Origin: an uncultured Bacilli bacterium
Lineage (GTDB): Bacteria > Bacillota_I > Bacilli_A > RF39 > UBA660
Direction of reading: 5' to 3'
DNA length: 18,617 nt
Assembly: GCA_944329255.1 (NCBI GenBank)
Contig: CALVIA010000014.1
Location: forward strand, 1-18,617
In this document: positions 12,668 to 18,617 of the stretch, one piece after another
How the letters are laid out: every line of letters begins with the position of its first letter
Numbering within the stretch: the first letter of the stretch is position 1
Notes under the pieces: model-generated
Told to the model about the DNA's origin: nothing
Database searches by the model: none
Seen by the model: the letters and a program-made list of their open reading frames with translations, nothing else
Translations under genes and position numbers: made by a program

Positions 12668-14143
12668 CTAACTTCCTTTTACAACAAAAGTAAGAGCACT
12701 TGGTTTATTACTTGATGAATTAAATTTATCAGCATCAGTTTGAGTTCTTGCATATCCAGTAGTTGCCTTACTTCCAAAAAACATCCAACTCATATTTGTT
12801 ACATTACTTGTATCAAAACTACTTAGATCTAAACTTGTTGCTGCACTTATTTCAAACATCCAACTCATATCTGTTACATTGCTTGTATCAAAACTACTCA
12901 AATCTAAACTTGTTGCGGCACTTTTTTCAAACATAGAATTCATGCTTGTTACATTACTTGTATCAAAACTACTCAAATCTAAACTTGTTGCGGCACTTCC
13001 TGAAAACATCCTCTTCATATCTGTTACTTTGATTGTATCAAAACTACTTAAATCTAGACTTGTTGCCTTACTACCCCTAAACATATCACCCATATTTGTT
13101 ACTTTACTTGTATCAAAATTACTTAAATCTATAGATATTGCATTACTATCATAAAACATTCCCCACATATTTGTTACATTACTTGTATCGAAACTACTTA
13201 AACCTAGACTTGTTGCGGCACTAGAAAAAAACATACCACTCATATCTGTTACATTGCTTGTATCAAAACTACTTAAATCTAAACTTGTTGCTGCACTTCT
13301 TGAAAACATACTGCTCATATCTATTACATTACTTGTATCAAAACTACTTAAATCTAGACTTGTTGCTGCACTTTCTCGAAACATAGCATTCATATCTGTT
13401 ACATTACTTGTATCAAAATTACTTAAATCTAGGTTTGTTGCTTTACTACCAACAAACATCCAACTCATATTTATTACATTACTTGTATTAAAACTACTTA
13501 AGTCTATACTTTCAGCTTGACTTTGATAAAACATATACCTCATAGATACTAATGGTTTATCATTTATATATGTACAAACTTCACTTGTTACTGGTGCAGT
13601 AGATTCTTTATCTGTTAATGTTACTCCCCATCCATCTTCTGATATCGAATACCAGTTACTACCGCCATAATGCTGCTTATACCTATAAGTATATTGTCCA
13701 TTTACATATTTTGCACCTTGTACTAAATCTCCATCAAATGTACAATTTATTACTGGTAATGGTGGTATATCTCCACATATCATGTTATTTCTTGTTCCTT
13801 CACATTTTAGATTATTAAATTTACCATCTTTTTTTCCTTTTAATTTTACTGTAGCTACTCCATCTTCATCATATTTTACTGTACATGTACCATAATCTTC
13901 ATTATTTAATTCTGTTATTTCACTACATTGTATAGTTGTTATTGTAGCACCCTCTATATATCTATCTGCATATTCTCTTTCTGCTTCATTCGCTATTTGT
14001 ATTGCTGCTACTTTTAAACTATTTACTTTTGATGAATTTACTACATCTAAAACTTGTGGTACTGCTATTACTAATATTATTGCAAGAACTACTATTACTG
14101 CAAGTAGTTCTACTAGTGTAAATGCTTTATTCTTCATTTTCAT
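12668..14143 (-). CDS. Prepilin-like surface protein with ten BspA/DUF285 leucine-rich-type repeats
   Basis: This 491-residue protein starts with a class III signal (MKNKAFTLVELLAVIVVLAIILVIAVP), the N-terminal methylation/prepilin motif. The residue before the cut site is Ala instead of the usual Gly, and Glu5 of the mature form is kept. A pilin-like helix follows to about residue 65, then a Cys-containing linker (Cys at about 73, 87, 113, 123, 134 and 190). Ten 25-residue repeats then run from 212 to 461 with consensus SLDLSSFDTSNVTDMSxMFxxSAAT, the DUF285 type found on surfaces of Mollicutes and gut Firmicutes, followed by a 30-residue tail. A surface adhesin or minor pilin role is likely. 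Two ATGs lie six bases apart after AAAGGAG; either may be used. The gene overlaps the upstream one by 17 bases. Confidence 0.9.
   Translation of the reverse strand: MKMKNKAFTLVELLAVIVVLAIILVIAVPQVLDVVNSSKVNSLKVAAIQIANEAEREYADRYIEGATITTIQCSEITELNNEDYGTCTVKYDEDGVATVKLKGKKDGKFNNLKCEGTRNNMICGDIPPLPVINCTFDGDLVQGAKYVNGQYTYRYKQHYGGSNWYSISEDGWGVTLTDKESTAPVTSEVCTYINDKPLVSMRYMFYQSQAESIDLSSFNTSNVINMSWMFVGSKATNLDLSNFDTSNVTDMNAMFRESAATSLDLSSFDTSNVIDMSSMFSRSAATSLDLSSFDTSNVTDMSGMFFSSAATSLGLSSFDTSNVTNMWGMFYDSNAISIDLSNFDTSKVTNMGDMFRGSKATSLDLSSFDTIKVTDMKRMFSGSAATSLDLSSFDTSNVTSMNSMFEKSAATSLDLSSFDTSNVTDMSWMFEISAATSLDLSSFDTSNVTNMSWMFFGSKATTGYARTQTDADKFNSSSNKPSALTFVVKGS
12761..13510 (-). repeat. Tandem repeat: ten units of 75 bp in the DUF285 gene
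   Basis: Ten back-to-back units of exactly 75 bases each encode one 25-residue repeat, without insertions. The first half of each unit (DLSSFDTSNVT) is nearly fixed at the DNA level. The variable positions are the four or five residues around the Met-Phe and the residue pair after it. High similarity between units makes recombination and copy-number change likely. Confidence 0.95.
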
Positions 14144-14714
14144 TAACTCCTTTTATCTCTATTTCAAAATCAGTATTTGATCCAGTTTCTGTAACATAAT
14201 ATTTCACTTTCATATCATTTACTTCTAAATTAACGGTTTTATCATCATTTAAACATAATTTAAAATTTTTAATATTATAGCAATATCCTTTACTATTAGA
14301 ATATGCTTTTTTACCATATGATAAATCATTTAAATAATCTAAAAATAAATATTTATTATCTAAATTTCCAATTATATTACTACCATCATACTTTGAATAT
14401 GTATTATCATCATTTTTTTTATAAAAATCAGTATAATAAACATAATAAGTTTCTGTAATATCTCCATTTTGTATTTCTATTAAATATTTATTATTATATT
14501 TTTTTACTTTAGCATTTATAGCATTTTCATCTATTTCAATATTATATGAAAAATTTTCATCATATGATAAATTTTGTGAAGGAATTAAACATGTTTTTAC
14601 TGATTCTTTTTTATTAAAAGAATTAAATGATAAAACAATTAATATAAAAATTAAAGATATAAATAAATATATTTGATAATTATTACTATTAAACTCTTTT
14701 ATTTTTTTTATCAT
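14127..14714 (-). CDS. Single-pass membrane protein of unknown function, partner of the pilin-like gene
   Basis: The 195-residue protein has one N-terminal membrane helix (about 15-33, IYLFISLIFILIVLSFNSF) and a beta-rich outer domain with much Tyr, Asn and Lys. It contains two Cys-bearing segments (KTCLIPSQNLSYDENF and GYCYNIKNFKLCLND). No prepilin motif or lipobox is seen, and I recognise no family. It begins right after the fmt stop codon. Its last 17 bases overlap the prepilin-DUF285 gene, whose ribosome-binding site lies inside it. This coupling suggests that it helps export, anchor or assemble the repeat protein, as an inference only. Confidence 0.75.
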   Translation of the reverse strand: MIKKIKEFNSNNYQIYLFISLIFILIVLSFNSFNKKESVKTCLIPSQNLSYDENFSYNIEIDENAINAKVKKYNNKYLIEIQNGDITETYYVYYTDFYKKNDDNTYSKYDGSNIIGNLDNKYLFLDYLNDLSYGKKAYSNSKGYCYNIKNFKLCLNDDKTVNLEVNDMKVKYYVTETGSNTDFEIEIKGVNENEE

Positions 14715-15653
14715 TTAATTAAAAATCCTTCCTACTAATAATTCTTTATTTACTACACCATTAATAAATTCCTTTGCAGACATTTTTTTCTTTCCTTCTA
14801 GTTGTAATTCTGTAATAATTATTTCTCCATTTTGAGTTTTTACACCTATTCCATTTTCATATAATTTAATTATTTGACCACAAATAGAATTATAATCAAC
14901 TGAACTACCTATTATAGAAGAATATATTTTTATTCTTTTACCATTTAATATAGCATAAGAACCTGGAAATGGATTTAAACCTCTTATATGATTATAAATT
15001 TCTTTTGAAGTTTTATTAAAATTCAAATGCTCATCTTCTTTAGTAATATTCCAAGCATATGTAACTTCTTCTTCATTCTGTTTAATACATGTAATATTAT
15101 TATTGATAATTTCAGGCAAAGCCTTCATTATTAATTTACTACCTAATTCGCTTAATTTATCATGTAATGTTCCAACATTATCATTATCTAAAATGGGAAT
15201 GCTTTCTTGTAAAAGAATATCACCTGCATCCATTTTAGAAATCATATTCATAATAGTTATACCTGATTTATCATATCCATCTATTATTGCTCTATGTATA
15301 GGTGCTCCCCCTCTTAACTTAGGTAATAAAGATGCATGAATATTTACACAACCATATTTTGGTAATTTTAAAATTTCATCTGGAATTATTTGACCATAAG
15401 CACATGTAATAATAATATCTGGATTAGCCTCTTTAATTAAAGAATAATCTTCTTTTATTTTAGTTGGTTGAAATACCTTTATATTATTATCTATAGCATA
15501 TTGTTTAACTGGATTAAATCTAACAATTCCTCTATTTGAAGGTTTATCTGGTTGACATACAACAAGAACTACATTAAAATTTTCATTTAATATTTTTAAT
15601 GAAGGAACTGAGAACTCTGGAGTTCCCATAAAAACTATTCTTACATCTTTCAT
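14715..15653 (-). CDS. fmt: Methionyl-tRNA formyltransferase
   Basis: This 312-residue enzyme transfers a formyl group from 10-formyltetrahydrofolate to initiator Met-tRNA in the cytoplasm. It opens KDVRIVFMGTPEFSVPSL and contains the signature NIHASLLPKLRGGAPIHRAI. The catalytic Asn, His and Asp lie at about 104, 106 and 142. The C-terminal OB-like domain includes GLNPFPGSYAILNGKRIKIY and a final SAKEFINGV. Length is usual for the family. A six-residue longer frame exists, but GAGGTG lies six bases before ATG at 15653 and inside the longer frame. It is often paired with peptide deformylase (def), which is not nearby; here it follows an unknown gene after rseP. Confidence 0.97.
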   Translation of the reverse strand: MKDVRIVFMGTPEFSVPSLKILNENFNVVLVVCQPDKPSNRGIVRFNPVKQYAIDNNIKVFQPTKIKEDYSLIKEANPDIIITCAYGQIIPDEILKLPKYGCVNIHASLLPKLRGGAPIHRAIIDGYDKSGITIMNMISKMDAGDILLQESIPILDNDNVGTLHDKLSELGSKLIMKALPEIINNNITCIKQNEEEVTYAWNITKEDEHLNFNKTSKEIYNHIRGLNPFPGSYAILNGKRIKIYSSIIGSSVDYNSICGQIIKLYENGIGVKTQNGEIIITELQLEGKKKMSAKEFINGVVNKELLVGRIFN

Positions 15654-15661
15654 AAAGCACC

Positions 15662-16012
15662 TCAAATCCATCTAGTATTAATAACAGTTTGTTCTAAAGA
15701 ATCATCATACCTTTCAGAAAAATCTATTGCATAATCTAAAACGTTTTCTGTTAAATCTACATTACTATTTAGTACAGTAGAAATATCTATTGAATTTCTT
15801 AATTTTTTTGAAAAATTATAATCTTCAATATATTTTCTAACAACTCTATCATACTTAACTATTTTATTTAAATTTTTAGAATCATTATTACATCTAATTA
15901 CTGCATTTTTATAAAAATCCACTAATTTTTTACTAAATAAATCATCCTCTAAAAATTCACAATTTACAATAATATTATAATTTTTACATATTTTTTTTAC
16001 ATCATCATTCAT
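15662..16012 (-). CDS. Hypothetical protein between rseP and fmt
   Basis: This is a soluble 116-residue protein with no signal or membrane helix, mostly charged and predicted helical (DDVKKICKNYNIIV, DLFSKKLVDFYKNAVIR, RVVRKYIEDYNFSKKL). It ends VINTRWI. I do not recognise the family. The ribosome-binding site AAGGGGTG is good. The gene starts 11 bases after the rseP stop, and its own TGA lies next to the fmt ribosome-binding site. That tight packing supports a real gene, co-transcribed with cdsA, rseP and fmt. Confidence 0.7.
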   Translation of the reverse strand: MNDDVKKICKNYNIIVNCEFLEDDLFSKKLVDFYKNAVIRCNNDSKNLNKIVKYDRVVRKYIEDYNFSKKLRNSIDISTVLNSNVDLTENVLDYAIDFSERYDDSLEQTVINTRWI

Positions 16013-16023
16013 ATTTTCACCCC

Positions 16024-17067
16024 TTAAAATAATTTTGCTATATCATTTATTGTTATAACTATTAATAATAGCATTAATAACATAAATCCTATTAAATGTA
16101 TTGTATTTTCTGTTTTTTGACTAACTGGTTTTTTTCTAATTTTTTCAATTATCAAAAATAATGCTCTTCCGCCATCAAATGCTGGGAACGGAATTAAATT
16201 TATAAAACCAACATTAATAGAAATATAAGCTGTAAGATATACTACATTTTCAAAACCCGCTTTTGATTGTTCTCCAACAACATTATAAATTCCAACAGGT
16301 CCCGATAAATTATTTAAACCTAAATTCCCTGTAATTAAATTTCCTATTATTTTAAACATTGATTTATAAATAGATACAAATTTTGAAAAAGAATACTTTA
16401 AAGAACTAACAAATCCCTTATTTATTTCGCTAGAAAATGAAATTCCATACAAATAACTATTTGTTCCATCTTCATTTTCTACTTTTGTTGGTTTAATACT
16501 AACATTCTTTTCGTCACCATTTGAATTAATCAAAGTTAATTTTACACTATCGCCTTGTTCTACTAAAGCAAATTCTAATACTACATCATCTAGTGTAGAA
16601 ACTTTATGTCCATTTACCTTAGTTATTAAGTCTCCTTCTTTTACATTAACTTTGTAAGCATTATAATTTTTATCTACTGAGCTAATAATTGGTTTAATCT
16701 CAGGACTACCCCATATAATAGCCATAATAAATAATAAAATAATACCTAAAATAAAATTATTTAATGCACCAGCAACAACGATAATAAATCTTTGCCAAAC
16801 ACTTTTATATTGCATTTGTTTGTTTTTGGGAATATCTTTATCCTCATCAATCTCTTCTCCTGCCATTTGTACGTATCCACCAATTGGAAACAATCTTAAA
16901 CAATACTCAGTTTCATCATTTTTTCTTTTAAAAGAATATAGTTTTGGTCCCATTCCTAACGAAAATTCGTGGCAATACACACCATTTTTTTTAGCAAATA
17001 TAAAATGTCCTAATTCATGTATAAAAACAGTTAAACCTAAAATTAATATAAAATAAATTAAAGTCAT
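16024..17067 (-). CDS. rseP: RIP-type zinc metalloprotease (site-2 protease, RseP/RasP)
   Basis: This is a 347-residue M50B membrane protease that cuts transmembrane segments of signal peptides and anti-sigma factors. The zinc site HELGH is at residues 17-21 in the first helix, and the third ligand motif NLIPFPAFDGG is at 290-300. A PDZ domain lies between, at about 125-200 (KVNVKEGDLITKVNGHKVSTLDD). Four membrane helices are visible, and the length is typical for Firmicutes. GGAGGA precedes the ATG and follows immediately after the cdsA stop. The order cdsA-rseP is conserved in most bacteria. Confidence 0.96.
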   Translation of the reverse strand: MTLIYFILILGLTVFIHELGHFIFAKKNGVYCHEFSLGMGPKLYSFKRKNDETEYCLRLFPIGGYVQMAGEEIDEDKDIPKNKQMQYKSVWQRFIIVVAGALNNFILGIILLFIMAIIWGSPEIKPIISSVDKNYNAYKVNVKEGDLITKVNGHKVSTLDDVVLEFALVEQGDSVKLTLINSNGDEKNVSIKPTKVENEDGTNSYLYGISFSSEINKGFVSSLKYSFSKFVSIYKSMFKIIGNLITGNLGLNNLSGPVGIYNVVGEQSKAGFENVVYLTAYISINVGFINLIPFPAFDGGRALFLIIEKIRKKPVSQKTENTIHLIGFMLLMLLLIVITINDIAKLF

Positions 17068-17076
17068 AATTCCTCC

Positions 17077-17862
17077 CTATATGAATATTGAAAAAATTAC
17101 ATATCCGAATAATATAAATACAATACTATCTAACCTATCTAATATTCCACCATGCCCAGGCATTATATTAGAAAAATCTTTAATATTAAAATATCTTTTT
17201 ATATATGAAAAAGCTAAATCACCAAATTGTCCAATTGTTGAAAGCAAAATACTTAAAACAAATATACTAATTATAGATACATTTCCTATAACCAAAACAT
17301 AAAAAATTGTCGATATCAAGCTTCCAAATATTAAACCGCCAATAAATCCTTCTAAACTTTTTTTAGGGGAAATTTTTGGAAAAAGCTTTCTTTTACCATA
17401 CTTGGATCCAATAAAATATGCAAAAGTGTCTGTCATTGTTGATATCAACAATAAATAAATCGTTAAAAATAAACCAAATGATCTTACTTTAATAAATAAA
17501 TTAAATGCAGAACTTAGAAATATTATTGAAGAAAATAAATAAAATATATCTTCTATATTATATTTCTTTGTATTGTTATAATATAAAATTGGTAAAAATA
17601 AAAATAAAATTATTAAAACAACAAAAGTAAAATTAACAATATAAAGTTTTCCTGTATATGAATAACCAAACATCAACATACAAAAAAATAAAACATAAGA
17701 TATATATTTCATCATTTTAGGAACATTTCTTAATCTCATTAATTCCCACATTGCAACTAATCCTAAAATTACAACTAAAACTTCAAAGTAAATTCCACCT
17801 AACAATAATAAAGGTACCGTTATTAATAATGCAACTATCGCACTTATAATTCTATCTTTCAT
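17077..17862 (-). CDS. cdsA: Phosphatidate cytidylyltransferase
   Basis: This 261-residue multi-pass membrane enzyme makes CDP-diacylglycerol from phosphatidate and CTP, the branch point of phospholipid synthesis. The C-terminal signature is complete: KRYFNIKDFSNIMPGHGGILDRLDS, with the Lys-Asp, His-Gly-Gly and Asp-Arg-x-Asp elements. SPKKSLEGFIGG and TDTFAYFIGSKYGK precede it. About eight hydrophobic segments are seen. AAGGTGATG lies upstream of the ATG. A TTGATA-17-TATAAT promoter lies just upstream, so this is the first gene of the series leading to fmt and the surface protein. The undecaprenyl diphosphate synthase gene that often precedes cdsA is absent. Confidence 0.96.
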   Translation of the reverse strand: MKDRIISAIVALLITVPLLLLGGIYFEVLVVILGLVAMWELMRLRNVPKMMKYISYVLFFCMLMFGYSYTGKLYIVNFTFVVLIILFLFLPILYYNNTKKYNIEDIFYLFSSIIFLSSAFNLFIKVRSFGLFLTIYLLLISTMTDTFAYFIGSKYGKRKLFPKISPKKSLEGFIGGLIFGSLISTIFYVLVIGNVSIISIFVLSILLSTIGQFGDLAFSYIKRYFNIKDFSNIMPGHGGILDRLDSIVFILFGYVIFSIFI

Positions 17863-17881
17863 CTATCATCACCTTAATAAA

Positions 17882-17910
17882 ATTATATTACAAGTTTAAA
17901 AATATATCAA
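17882..17910 (-). promoter_or_regulatory. Promoter of the cdsA-rseP-fmt series
   Basis: On the minus strand TTGATA (17910-17905) and TATAAT (17887-17882) are 17 bases apart, about 20 bases before the cdsA start codon. The start point would be near 17875, leaving a very short leader with the ribosome-binding site. Confidence 0.75.
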
Positions 17911-17939
17911 CAAAAAAAATACTAATTACTTAGTATTTT
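17911..17939 (-). terminator. Terminator after tRNA-Gln
   Basis: A perfect 10-bp stem (17916-17925 with 17930-17939) with loop TTAC is followed on the minus strand by a run of eight T that overlaps the stem base (17919-17912). It ends the rpsP-khpA-tRNA unit directly before the cdsA promoter. Confidence 0.8.
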
Positions 17940-17946
17940 ATTTTTT

Positions 17947-18021
17947 TGGCTGCCTCGGTAAGATTCGAACTTACGAATAATGGAGTCAGAGTCCACTGCC
18001 TTACCACTTGGCCACGAGGCA
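17947..18021 (-). tRNA. tRNA-Gln (anticodon CTG)
   Basis: This is a full cloverleaf of 75 bases with encoded CCA. The acceptor stem is TGCCTCG/CGAGGCA with the U1-A72 pair typical of tRNA-Gln. The anticodon stem GTGGA/TCCAT encloses CTCTGAC, giving anticodon CTG, which reads CAG. The T arm is GTAAG-TTCGAAT-CTTAC. It begins eight bases after the khpA stop with no promoter between, so it is probably processed from the rpsP-khpA transcript. Confidence 0.96.
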
Positions 18022-18029
18022 AGAAAAGA

Positions 18030-18275
18030 TTAAAAACTATCAATATTAATCTTTACTTTTTTATTACCATTTAAATAAGAACTTGCTTGTACAATAGTTC
18101 TTATGGAATTAGCGATTTTACCATTTTTTCCAATTAAAGATCCCATCTCATCACTATTAACAAGAACTTGAATTAAAATTGAATCATCATCTGTATCAAA
18201 CTGTTTAACAGAAACACATTCAGGATCTTTAACTAATGACTTTACTAAATAATCAGTTAATCCAACTAAATCCAT
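18030..18275 (-). CDS. khpA: KH-domain RNA-binding protein KhpA (YlqC)
   Basis: This 81-residue protein is a single KH domain. The RNA-binding loop Gly-Lys-Asn-Gly is at 49-52 (SLIGKNGKIANSIRTIV). KhpA forms a heterodimer with KhpB in other Firmicutes and affects cell division and RNA handling; that is known of the family, not shown here. It starts two bases after the rpsP stop and has only a weak Shine-Dalgarno, so translation probably depends on rpsP. In most Firmicutes rimM and trmD follow; here a tRNA gene and then cdsA follow instead. Confidence 0.94.
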   Translation of the reverse strand: MDLVGLTDYLVKSLVKDPECVSVKQFDTDDDSILIQVLVNSDEMGSLIGKNGKIANSIRTIVQASSYLNGNKKVKINIDSF

Positions 18276-18277
18276 AA

Positions 18278-18550
18278 TTATTTACCATTTTTAGTATCAT
18301 GAAATTTCTTCATTATACCAGCTTTACTTAAAACATCTTTCGCAGTATCAGTTGGTTCAGCACCATTTTTTAACCATTTTAAAGTTTTTTCCTCTTCTAT
18401 CTTAATATTATCTTTATCAAGAAGTGGATTATAAGTTCCTAAAATTTCAATGCATTTTCCATCTCTAGGTACTCTAGAATCTGCAACAACTACACGATAA
18501 AATGGTCTTTTTTTTGCACCCATTCTCATTAATCTAATTTTAACAGCCAT
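18278..18550 (-). CDS. rpsP: Ribosomal protein bS16
   Basis: This is a 90-residue small-subunit protein. It opens MAVKIRLMRMGAKKRPFYRVVVADSR, the diagnostic S16 N-terminus, followed by KCIEILGTYNPL. Length is normal. AAGGAGG lies eight bases upstream of ATG. It is the first gene of the unit, with its own near-consensus promoter at the right edge. In many bacteria ffh lies upstream; the window ends too soon to tell. Confidence 0.98.
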   Translation of the reverse strand: MAVKIRLMRMGAKKRPFYRVVVADSRVPRDGKCIEILGTYNPLLDKDNIKIEEEKTLKWLKNGAEPTDTAKDVLSKAGIMKKFHDTKNGK

Positions 18551-18573
18551 ATTATTTCCTCCTTAACAATAAA

Positions 18574-18602
18574 ATAATATCATATAAAAATACATCTGTC
18601 AA
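18574..18602 (-). promoter_or_regulatory. Promoter of the rpsP-khpA-tRNA-Gln unit
   Basis: On the minus strand TTGACA (18602-18597) and TATTAT (18579-18574) are 17 bases apart. The likely start is near 18567, about 17 bases before the rpsP start codon. Confidence 0.8.
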
Positions 18603-18617
18603 CCAAAAAAGATAACA

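Noticed and set aside
12761..13510. Regular repeat that might be taken for a CRISPR array
   Set aside because: The units are contiguous 75-bp coding repeats in frame, with no short palindromic repeat alternating with unique spacers, and no cas genes nearby.
12879..13520. Open frames on the plus strand across the DUF285 repeats (repeated LVSKLLKSKLVAAL)
   Set aside because: They are the antisense shadow of the 75-bp repeat. They lack ribosome-binding sites and simply mirror the periodic coding strand.

Overview
The window looks like a chromosomal segment of a very AT-rich, spore-lineage Firmicute, probably one of the uncultured gut Bacilli close to the RF39/'Mollicutes-like' groups. That placement is an inference. 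It rests on the extreme AT content of the variable genes, strong AGGAG/AGGTG ribosome-binding sites, TGA used as a stop (so not the Mycoplasma code), sporulation genes (gpr, spoIIP, cse60, a SpoVB/YtgP-type flippase), and a prepilin fused to DUF285 (BspA-like) repeats. Nearly everything is on the minus strand; the only plus-strand gene is a cupin fragment at the left edge.

Layout in the direction of transcription, right to left. (1) 18.6-17.9 kb: rpsP, khpA and tRNA-Gln(CTG) form one unit with a near-consensus promoter and a terminator. (2) 17.9-12.6 kb: cdsA, rseP, an unknown gene, fmt, a single-pass membrane protein and a prepilin-DUF285 surface protein run as a tightly packed series. It starts at a TTGATA-17-TATAAT promoter and ends at a terminator. 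(3) 12.6-8.8 kb: a sporulation cluster holds gpr, spoIIP, a small membrane protein, a coiled-coil protein and a TtcA-like PP-loop thiolase. (4) 8.8-8.6 kb: a non-coding RNA that I read as 6S RNA, with its own promoter. (5) 8.5-6.1 kb: a GH31 family glycosidase. (6) 6.1-3.4 kb: a membrane protein, a lipoprotein, a 54-residue Cse60-like protein and a polysaccharide/lipid II flippase. (7) 3.4 kb: tRNA-Arg(CCT) with its own promoter and terminator. (8) 2.9-0.3 kb: a metal-efflux operon (CadC-like repressor, free HMA domain protein, Zn/Cd/Pb P-type ATPase) under a promoter with a palindromic operator in its spacer.

The most notable signals are two genes that keep a full-length family fold but have lost catalytic residues. 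The SpoIIP homologue lacks three of the four expected zinc/catalytic positions. The GH31 protein has Arg where the acid/base Asp should be, and Ser in place of two active-site His residues. The genes around SpoIIP, still joined to gpr, are unrecognised. They could compensate for or regulate a remodelled engulfment machine, or the whole sporulation pathway could be decaying; the sequence alone does not decide. Other points of interest are the ten-fold 25-residue repeat in the pilin-like protein, a possible integration scar beside tRNA-Arg(CCT) next to the metal operon, and an intrinsic terminator that abuts the Shine-Dalgarno site of the next gene.
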